Assembly: GCA_023443745.1 (NCBI GenBank)
Contig: JAEZTB010000052.1
Coordinates: forward strand, 1-28,176
Direction: 5' to 3'
Length of the DNA: 28,176 nt
Source: Bacillota bacterium
GTDB lineage: Bacteria; Bacillota; Clostridia; DSM-8532
The notes under the pieces were generated by a model. It was not told the DNA's origin, did no database searches, and saw nothing but the letters and a program-made list of their open reading frames with translations. Position numbers and translations under genes: made by a program. Of this stretch, positions 15,591-22,500 are shown in pieces; position 1 is the first letter of the stretch; each line of letters starts with the position of its first letter.

Positions 15591-15632
15591 CTCCACATGC
15601 CCTGAGTGTGCAAAAAGATGCCGCTTGAAGCT
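15591..15632 (+). repeat. diverged direct repeat, copy A
   Basis: Partner of 13997-14039. It lies inside the 315-base gap 15421-15735, which otherwise shows only a 60-codon plus-strand frame without a ribosome site (STCPECAKRC), probably not a gene. Confidence 0.5.
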
Positions 15633-15735
15633 GGTGGGGCCTTGGTGGCAGGGTATATTATCTATAGAATCAACACTTACCTTTATGTACGATAAGGAGT
15701 GTTCCTTCCTAACTGACAGTCATTTCGCTATTTAA

Positions 15736-16050
15736 TTACATTTTAGGTGCCGGAGCCTTTACTACAATTAACTCTAAAGTTTCATCATGCAAATTTTTAA
15801 CATTCATTTTAGTATCAACCGGAATTTTAAGCAAATTTCCTTTGCCATACTCATGGATATCCTGATCATTAAGACCAATAGAAAGAATCCCTTTTAAAAC
15901 AGTCATGTAAACATTAGAATTAGAAAAATGCTCAGGGAGTCCTTCATTTTTGTTAAAAACCATATGGAGGTAATGAATGTTTTCATCGAAGATCACCTTT
16001 TCCACGGCCTTTTCGTCACTCGTTGATAATTTATATACTTTCTCAATCAT
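15736..16050 (-). CDS. small cupin-domain protein
   Basis: A 104-residue single-domain beta-barrel of cupin type: HYLHMVFNKNEGLPEHFSNS as first cupin motif (with H and E), VYMTVLKGILSIGLN as the core strand, GNLLKIPVDTKMNVKN as the second motif; the usual last His is replaced, so metal binding may be incomplete. AGGAGG lies eight bases before the ATG. It starts 15 bases after the NapH-like gene on the same strand and forms an operon with it, facing a Crp/Fnr-type regulator. Such cupins often accompany ferredoxin-type membrane proteins in anaerobes; the role is unknown. Confidence 0.78.
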   Translation of the reverse strand: MIEKVYKLSTSDEKAVEKVIFDENIHYLHMVFNKNEGLPEHFSNSNVYMTVLKGILSIGLNDQDIHEYGKGNLLKIPVDTKMNVKNLHDETLELIVVKAPAPKM

Positions 16051-16065
16051 GTTATTGATCCTCCT

Positions 16066-16713
16066 TTAACTATTATAAATATTACGGTTTGTTCTTGTGT
16101 AGTGAATCGCATTCTTTGGGCATATCTGTTGGCAGCTAGAGCATTGCTGGCATATTGCAGTATCAATTGCAGCCTTTTTATTTTCTGAGCTTACTGTAAT
16201 TGCATTAGAAGGACAAACCTTTTCACAAAGTTCACATCCAATACAAGTTTGATTGTTTACTTTTTTTGATAGTCTTCCAAACCGCCCAAAAACTTTTTGC
16301 AACGCCCCGAAAGGACAAATATGGTTATGGAAAACTGCTGGCCGATACTTTAGTGTAACTATTACCGAAGTGGCAATCCATATAGGCAAGATTGGTATAT
16401 TTCTATGAAATACTCTTTGCATAATCATCACTGCAGCTATACTGCCTACTAAAGCAACCCATGCAAATTTTCCTGAGCGAAGCCAGTCAGGCGTATGATC
16501 AGTCTGAATTTTTAGTTTTTTTGACACCCACTCTGCAGGAATCATCAGTGTGTTCATTGGACAAGCATAACCACAGTATACCCTTCCAAAAAACAGTGCT
16601 GCTATAAGGCTTATTGCAAATATTCCAAGCCAAATCATCATTTTACCGTTCATGATCAGGTATAAAAATAATACTAAAAACAGAATGCGTATTGTATTTG
16701 TTATATATCTCAT
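16066..16713 (-). CDS. NapH-like membrane 4Fe-4S protein
   Basis: A 215-residue membrane protein of the NapH/NosR/polyferredoxin type. Hydrophobic segments lie at about 8-42, 85-105 and 110-125. Two membrane-side Cys motifs, YCGYACPMNTL (about 46-56) and HICPFGALQ (about 130-138), are followed by a soluble 2x[4Fe-4S] ferredoxin domain with CIGCELCEKVCP and CQQCSSCQQICP. It should move electrons between the quinone or flavin pool and a cytoplasmic or exported reductase. It is first in an operon with the cupin, behind a promoter with an 18-bp dyad at the activator position. GGGGG precedes the ATG. Confidence 0.87.
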   Translation of the reverse strand: MRYITNTIRILFLVLFLYLIMNGKMMIWLGIFAISLIAALFFGRVYCGYACPMNTLMIPAEWVSKKLKIQTDHTPDWLRSGKFAWVALVGSIAAVMIMQRVFHRNIPILPIWIATSVIVTLKYRPAVFHNHICPFGALQKVFGRFGRLSKKVNNQTCIGCELCEKVCPSNAITVSSENKKAAIDTAICQQCSSCQQICPKNAIHYTRTNRNIYNS

Positions 16714-16743
16714 AATCAGCCCCCTTTAATTGATTTTTTATTT

Positions 16744-16749
16744 ATTATA
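16744..16749 (-). promoter_or_regulatory. -10 box of the NapH-like / cupin operon
   Basis: Perfect TATAAT on the minus strand. The -35 position (16767-16772) has no consensus and is occupied by the dyad at 16770-16787, whose centre is about 41.5 bases before the predicted start: the class II activator layout. Confidence 0.6.
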
Positions 16750-16753
16750 TCGT

Positions 16754-16759
16754 TATAAT
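16754..16759 (+). promoter_or_regulatory. -10 box of the Crp/Fnr regulator gene
   Basis: TATAAT on the plus strand with TTGATT (16730-16735) 18 bases upstream. The 16770-16787 dyad would fall just after the predicted start, compatible with self-repression. Confidence 0.5.
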
Positions 16760-16769
16760 AATAAAAATG

Positions 16770-16787
16770 GTGTTACCAAGGTAACAC
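16770..16787. promoter_or_regulatory. Crp/Fnr-type dyad between divergent genes
   Basis: GTGTTACC-AA-GGTAACAC, perfect 8-base arms with a 2-base centre, in the 87-base gap between the NapH-like gene and the Crp/Fnr gene. Its half-site differs from Crp (TGTGA) and Fnr (TTGAT) consensus, so the adjacent regulator probably has its own specificity. Confidence 0.75.
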
Positions 16788-16800
16788 TAATGGAGGTTCT

Positions 16801-17451
16801 ATGATGGATTACAAAACCTTAATTGAAAAAACATCATTAACCCATTCTCTACCTGGTAAAGACATTGAGCAGTATTTGAAAACTGGAAAATTCAAAGTAG
16901 TTTCATATAAAAAAAGCAGTGTTATACATTTTGATGGAGACGTGTGCCGTAAATTGGAGATCATTCTATCCGGTAAAGTTGTAGTAGATAGAATCGATGA
17001 GTCAGGTAACTCACTTACTGTCTCGGAATTTTTCAGTGATGATATTTTAGGCGGTAATCTTCTGTATTCTAGAAACCCCTTTTTCCCTATGACCGTAATA
17101 GCACAATCTCCAACTTTGATACTTGAAATAGACAAAGAAATATTATTTGAACTTTTAAGCAAAAACCCTCCTTTTTTAAGAACTTACCTCGAGTTTATTT
17201 CAGATCACGCATTTATTCTTGGAGATAAAATTAAGCATTACATAAACAGAACCATACGTGAAAGCATATTGAACTATCTGAATTATGAATCCAAGAAACA
17301 GAATTCAAAACATATCAAGTTAAATATAACAAAAAAAGCCATTTCCGAAAAAATTGGTGTTCAAAGAACTTCATTATCACGAGAATTAGCGAAAATGAAA
17401 AAAGATGGACTAATTTCATTTGATGCAAATTCGATAACTCTTTTGAGATAA
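16801..17451 (+). CDS. Crp/Fnr family transcriptional regulator
   Basis: A 216-residue regulator: cyclic-nucleotide-binding-like beta barrel at about 20-120 (VIHFDGDVCRKLEIILSGKV, FFSDDILGGNLL), long dimer helix (about 125-150), and winged helix at the end with ISEKIGVQRTSLSRELAKMK as recognition helix. There is one cysteine (in GDVCRK), so it is not an iron-sulfur Fnr; the barrel also lacks the cAMP-binding arginine pattern. It diverges from the NapH-like/cupin operon, and an 18-bp dyad sits in the gap. GGAGG precedes two ATG codons; the second, at 16804, has the better spacing. A heme, NO or redox effector is possible. Confidence 0.9.
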   Translation: MMDYKTLIEKTSLTHSLPGKDIEQYLKTGKFKVVSYKKSSVIHFDGDVCRKLEIILSGKVVVDRIDESGNSLTVSEFFSDDILGGNLLYSRNPFFPMTVIAQSPTLILEIDKEILFELLSKNPPFLRTYLEFISDHAFILGDKIKHYINRTIRESILNYLNYESKKQNSKHIKLNITKKAISEKIGVQRTSLSRELAKMKKDGLISFDANSITLLR

Positions 17452-17457
17452 AGAGGT

Positions 17458-17607
17458 TCACCGGGACAGTTCTTGTGCGCCACTTATGTTCTGATCACCA
17501 ATCGTTATCCCATTATTTTGTAAAATTTGAACTATAGCATCTTCATAACCTTCATTACTCATGCATAACCATTCACAGACAGTAGGGCCACGCGGCCCTG
17601 TTCTCAT
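17458..17607 (-). pseudogene. unrecognised 49-codon frame, probable remnant
   Basis: The frame contains CEWLCMSNEGYEDAIVQILQ and ends at TGA; amino-acid usage looks protein-like, yet the ATG has no ribosome site and GC-rich sequence precedes it (GGGCC-N4-GGCCC hairpin at 17585-17598). I read it as the tail of a lost gene. It lies in the gap between the Crp/Fnr gene and the alpha-CTD-like gene. Confidence 0.3.
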
Positions 17608-17643
17608 TCAGGACACCGCGCTGCACGACGTGCATACAACAAT

Positions 17644-17669
17644 AAAACCCTCAGCGTACTGAGGATTTT
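17644..17669. terminator. bidirectional intrinsic terminator
   Basis: AAAACCCTCAG-CGTA-CTGAGGATTTT: 11-base arms with one mismatch, A-rich on one side and T-rich on the other, between the 3' ends of the Crp/Fnr gene (plus) and the alpha-CTD-like gene (minus). Confidence 0.75.
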
Positions 17670-17715
17670 AGCCTAAGCAGTTTATTAATAGATATCACCG
17701 TTCCTACTTAGTTTG

Positions 17716-17910
17716 TTATTCTCTCAATTTTATTTCTACCATATTTAAACATTCGATAATTATCGGCAGTGATTTGGGGCCGATTCCATGCATTGAAAGT
17801 AATTCTTTTTCTCTTAATGATGCTAGTTTTCCAAAATTATTAATGCCTTTGTATTCAAGAGCACGTCTTGCCGGATTAGACAACTTATTCAAAAAATCTT
17901 CATATTCCAT
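17716..17910 (-). CDS. stand-alone RNA polymerase alpha-CTD-like HhH protein
   Basis: A 64-residue protein equal to the C-terminal domain of RNA polymerase alpha in length and pattern: LSNPARRALEYKGINNFGKL for helix 1 and the loop, LASLREKELLSMHGIGPKSL for the helix-hairpin-helix, and ECLNMVEIKLRE at the end. It has no N-terminal assembly domain, so it could bind DNA or a polymerase subunit alone. GAGGAGG lies before the ATG. Small proteins of this kind are widespread in clostridia with no clear function; HhH fragments of ligase- or RuvA-type are an alternative. Confidence 0.7.
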   Translation of the reverse strand: MEYEDFLNKLSNPARRALEYKGINNFGKLASLREKELLSMHGIGPKSLPIIIECLNMVEIKLRE

Positions 17911-17990
17911 TTTCTGTCCTCCTCATGACTAAACTGATAAATTCTGATTTATATATCTATTTTATCATTTGAACTCTACGGGGTTAATTC

Positions 17991-18155
17991 TCATAATTTG
18001 TATTTATCAAATGCTTTTTCTGCATACAGATGAACATCTTTGAAGAACAGGATTAACCAATGAGCTATCGAGTTCAAAGCCTGTGGAATATACTTCGATA
18101 TGTTTTTAATCTCTGAATCAGATAAAAACAAATGTATTTCATTTTCAATCCTCTA
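17991..18155 (-). pseudogene. unrecognised 3' gene remnant
   Basis: A frame of about 54 codons without a start codon runs from a TAG at 18156-18158 to TGA at 17991. It includes LFLSDSEIKNISKYIPQALN and ends DKYKL, with helical, protein-like composition. It lies in the 294-base gap between the alpha-CTD-like and Cys-rich genes. I do not recognise it. Confidence 0.35.
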
Positions 18156-18204
18156 CTGATACTTTGAAATTGGAAAGCTTTGCACTATACATAGTAATGC
18201 CATG

Positions 18205-18774
18205 TTAATTGAGAACTTCAAATGTAAACTTGCAAGGCTTTTCACCATTTGTATTAAGTGGTGAGGAATTGATTTCTTTCAATTTCAGCTTTACTCCCAA
18301 AGCGTTTTGATAGTGATATAAAAAGTGTCCTGCACAACAACCGCAGTATGTAGGAGAAACGGAAAAAGGCTGTTTTATTTTTTTAATCGAACCACAGGAA
18401 CAAGTGTTTTTACCCGTGTGAACACCATTTTGATAGTCGCCAAATGTAACCGTAATTGTACCATCGTCATTCAGACAAGGTGACATCATATGTTCAATAC
18501 TTGACATCAATGCAAGTTTTTCAGAAAGATGTTTACCCTTGTGTTCCAAGGCAAATGCCTTACAGTCCTTGTCACGCTGACCTCCCTTGCAACAACCCTG
18601 TTTTTCCATAATCGAAAGACATTGCTCCTTTGTCAGCAACTTATCCATTTTGTCAATTAGAGAAGTAATATTATGCGGATTATTGCAGTCCGCTTCAAAG
18701 TCCATTTGTTCCATAATCTCGCCATTGATTTTCTGCTTTTTCATTGTGTCTCTTATCTTTTTTAAAGTCGGCAT
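18205..18774 (-). CDS. Cys-rich cytoplasmic protein, DUF6144-like
   Basis: A 189-residue protein without signal peptide and with many cysteines: KQGCCKGGQRDKDCKAF in the middle, NTCSCGSIKK, and SPTYCGCCAGHFLYHYQNAL, then a C-terminal strand GEKPCKFTFEV. The last two elements resemble DUF6144 and L-2-amino-thiazoline-4-carboxylate hydrolase-like proteins, in which such Cys and His residues may bind metal or act as nucleophile. I cannot name the reaction. The start at MPTLKK follows GGGGATAATA; a GTG four codons upstream is the alternative. Confidence 0.65.
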   Translation of the reverse strand: MPTLKKIRDTMKKQKINGEIMEQMDFEADCNNPHNITSLIDKMDKLLTKEQCLSIMEKQGCCKGGQRDKDCKAFALEHKGKHLSEKLALMSSIEHMMSPCLNDDGTITVTFGDYQNGVHTGKNTCSCGSIKKIKQPFSVSPTYCGCCAGHFLYHYQNALGVKLKLKEINSSPLNTNGEKPCKFTFEVLN

Positions 18775-18841
18775 TATTATCCCCACGCAAAAAATAAAAT
18801 TTCCTGTAGCATTGTTTTAATTCGCCTATAGGAGCGAATGC

Positions 18842-19273
18842 TCATAATCTACAAGCGATTTGTTCCATATGTCTGCCGTCCGTGCCACAGCAACCACCAA
18901 TTATTTTAATATTACTAATGTCACGTAATTTTATCATTTCCTCTGCCAATAGCTCCGGTTCGGAGTATTTAAGAGCCATGGCTCCGTCCAGTTGTTCGTA
19001 AGGCAGAGGCGATGTATTCGCCTGAATACCCAAAAAGCGGTTATTCACAAGTTCATTTTTGTTGAACGGCTTTAATAACGCATCATATACAATGCTTGGA
19101 TGAACGCAATTTGTCATATAGCATACGGGCTTCATATGAACTGAACCGTCAATATAGGCAATTGCGTCGGAGATGGTTGTACCATCAATCAGCTTGCCGT
19201 TTTTTTGGATGGTAAAACTAATGATATACGGAACGCCAGTGCTCTCCATAGCTTGTGCCATTCCTGCTGCCTC
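18842..19273 (-). pseudogene. 3' half of a homocysteine S-methyltransferase-like gene
   Basis: The 139-codon frame from ATG (19261), open four codons further to 19273, matches the second half of Zn-dependent homocysteine S-methyltransferases: EAAG-MAQAMESTGVPYIISF, the first zinc Cys in YMTNCVHPSI, and the paired Cys in IIGGCCGTDGRHM. All three zinc ligands are kept, but the N-terminal half with the first strands of the barrel and substrate residues is gone. A TAA lies immediately before the homology, and there is no ribosome site, so this is a deletion remnant. Confidence 0.82.
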
Positions 19274-19327
19274 TTATGAAATTTTACCATAATAAAGCAA
19301 ATGCCTCAAGGCTGAAAATGTGAATAT

Positions 19328-19393
19328 TTAGTAATAGCTTTCTCCAACCGTTATGGTATGTCGTGTTGCTGAGAGAATCTCAAGTTTATTGAA
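19328..19393 (-). pseudogene. short tail of an unidentified gene
   Basis: A frame ending ATRHTITVGESYY-TAA, open for about 24 codons with no start, lies 55 bases upstream of the methyltransferase break. The patterned sequence suggests a real C-terminus from another gene; family unknown. Confidence 0.3.
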
Positions 19394-19456
19394 AAGAGTT
19401 TATCTATGCCATACAATGAGTTATTCAAAATTCTTCTTCAAAAACTAACAAATAAA

Positions 19457-19494
19457 CCAAGGGCCAGCTTCTAATGAGAAAGGCTGGCCCTTGG
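19457..19494 (-). terminator. terminator of the SLH surface-protein gene
   Basis: Perfect 12-base arms CCAAGGGCCAGC / GCTGGCCCTTGG with a 14-base loop; on the minus strand it is followed by TTTATTTGTT. It starts 11 bases after the stop of the surface-protein gene. Confidence 0.85.
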
Positions 19495-19505
19495 TTCCGT
19501 TATAA

Positions 19506-22500
19506 CTATTTTGTTTTTCTTACTCCGTTCTCATCTACCTCATAGCCGTCCACTTTGGTGTTCTTGGCAAGGGAGCCGTCGGTATTGAAGTAATACCATT
19601 TGCCTTCGTTCTCCAGCCACTTGCCTGATACCATCAAGCCTTCTTTGGTGAAATAGTAGCGTTTGTCGCTGATGTCCAGCCAGCCAACGGCGGCTTTGTT
19701 TCCGGAGTAATATCTCCAGTTGTCGCTGTCCTTCACCCAGCCGGTTTTCAGAGTGCCATCGGTATTGAAGAAATACTTTATGCCGTCGATGGTCTGTGTG
19801 CCTGTGAGCGCCTTGCCGTCCTTGTAGTATAGATACTGACCGTCGTCATTCAGTGCCCAGCCATGTGCTGTGACCGGGTCGATGGTCAGCTTGATATAGC
19901 GGTGAAGCATGGCACTGACCTCGGCTCGGGTAGCATTGGATTTTGGGTTAAACTTATTGCTCTGCTCACCTATCATGATGCCCGCCTGCTGCATGGCCGT
20001 CACCGCATCCTTGTAAACGCTACCGACACTGGAAGCGTCCGCAAAAGTTATGGCAGTACGGGTGACAGGCAGCTTGTAGTCTGTGGCCTTGGCATAGTTT
20101 TGCAGAATTACTGCGATTTCTTCACGGGTGATGGCTCTGTCCGGTGCAAACTGCTGATTCCCAATGCCCTGCACAATTCCCTTGCTGTACGCCCACTCAA
20201 TGTAGGGACGGAATGCGCTGTCCGCTTTCACATCGGTGAAGCTGTTCTTCGTGAACGCTTTTATGTCTACTCCTGCCAGTCTGCCGAGGGCTGTCACCAG
20301 CATCCCGCGGGTCATGGCGGTGTCAGGTGAAAAATTAGTTTTCGTTGTGCCGGAGAGAAGTCCTCTTCCCACTACATAGTCGATGCTGTCCTTCGCCCAA
20401 TGGCTTGCTACATCCGTAAACTTAGCGCTTGGCGTTTCATAGCCCACGCCATATACAGAGAAGTGGTTGGTAGGGATGAGAAGGCTCCTGCTGTTTGCAT
20501 CATAGACTGAGCCGGGGATGCGGATGGGATTACCGCTTCCGTCCACATACACACCAAACAGATACCCAGGCGTTTCATTGCTGGCCGGTCTATAGGGAAT
20601 GGTGATGGTGGCTGTTCCTCTTCCAAGGCTTGTAATGCTCTGAGACTTTCCGCTCTGATCCGTGCAGCCAATGGTTATGTTGTATGCCGGTCTTTTCCCG
20701 ATAAGTCTTTGAGTCTGAGGGGAAAGCACTGTTTGCGGAGCGATGCCGATGGTAATGCCTCCGCTGCTCTGCCTCTTGATTTCCTGCAGGGCGCTTTGGT
20801 CAAGGCTCAGGGAGACCGGTGCGCCGTTTATGCTCAGATTGGATACACCGCTGCTGACCAGCCTTTGCAAGGAGCTTTCATAGAGTATTGCCAGCAAAGA
20901 GGATACGCCCTGCGGCATACCTACGTTCAGCTCCACGCCAATACCAGTTCCGGTTCTGCCCTGCGCCCTTGCATCGGACTGCGCCTTGGCAATGGCATCG
21001 GCAAGCGCCTTGTCTGGAATATTAAGGCTGGCTATGCCGTTTGCTCCTACTGTCGCGGTTAGAGATATTGATGCTGTGATAGGCTGGTCAGGCTTCTTTT
21101 CCGGTACTGGAGTTGCAGTCGGGGCCGAGCTGCCGGAATAGCTGCCGCCGGAACCTCCTCCATTGCTGCCACCTCCTCCACTCGCACGCCAGCCTGCTGT
21201 GATCGTGACATTCTTAGCAGGCATGACAAAGGTGGTGGACGCGCTGTCTGCGTTCGCAAAGCTCACACCGTCTGAGGAAGACCATCCGGTGAAATTGTAC
21301 CCGTTACGACTTCCGGCGTAGATCGTGACAACCGAGCCCTGGGTGTAAGCGTCCGCCCCGCTGTTACCTGCATAACTGCCGTTTACAGTAACAGTGTAAT
21401 AAGTCGGCGCTGGTTGCTCTAATGTGATAGTTGCAGTGCCGGATTTTCCGGCATCTACGGCGGAAGTGGCAGTCACGGTCAAGCTGGCTGCTGTTTCTCC
21501 GGCAGCTACGGTCAACAGACCACTGCTGCTGACAGAAGTCCCTGCGATACCGCCTGCGACGCTCCATGTCACGCTCTGACTCGGGTTATTTGTTCCAGTT
21601 ACCGTTGCACTGAATTGATATGTGCTGCCTTTCTGCATCGTCACAGTGGATGGACTTACTGCCACGCTGTCCACTGTAGCTGGAATGGCTTCATAGGCCG
21701 CCGTCGCAGTAACTGCTAGGGCAGGCATTGTGAATTTTGCTATGGCACTCGTCAGATTGCCTTCCACAAAGGTGACGGAGGGCGTGATGCTCCAATCCTT
21801 GAAACGCTGACCATTCGGAGCAGGGGGCGAAATCAGCGTGATGATCGTTCCCTGCGGAGCTATGGATGGATTCGCAATGCCGTTGTTAACCGTGACTGCA
21901 TAGCCTTTAACCCAAACCGTACCCGAAATGGGACCTGCAGCACTGTACTTGGCAAATCCGGGCTTTCCTGAGTCGGCAGTCCCTTGTTCCTTGGTCAGAT
22001 TCACAGAACCGATGCGGACGAAGGTCACCGCCGCAGAAATTTCTCCCTCGACCGTAACACTGCCGCCAGCGGAGCGAACCTCCGCGCCGATATCAGCGGA
22101 AGTTAGGTTTTTCTCCACCACAATCGTAGGAGTAGTCCCATCGATTCCCTCCACAAGCGCACCGGTGTAGGACGCGCTTACATTTCCCTTCGCGGTAAGC
22201 AGAGCATTGTTCTGTGCGCGCAGTGCAACGTAGCTGCCTGTAACATCCCCCTTCACCAGCACCTGACCTCCGGTGTGCTGTGCCAGGACGCCTGTTTCTC
22301 CGCCGGTGACATTATTGGTGACGGTAATCTGTGCATAAGATGCGTAAACACCGGCGCTGTCGGCACCCCCTGTCGACGAGGCATTGGTAACGCTGACTAT
22401 TGTGCCGACATTCTCCGCTCTCACGCCGATTTTTCCGCTTACGTTCAGCTCCCCGTTGTCAGTGTGCTGAACCCATGCACCGCTTCTGACTTCAAGGCCG

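Noticed and set aside
15553..15735. 60-codon plus-strand frame with CPECAKRC
   Set aside because: No ribosome site, and the related copy at 13997-14039 is not open in the same way, so it is not supported as a gene.
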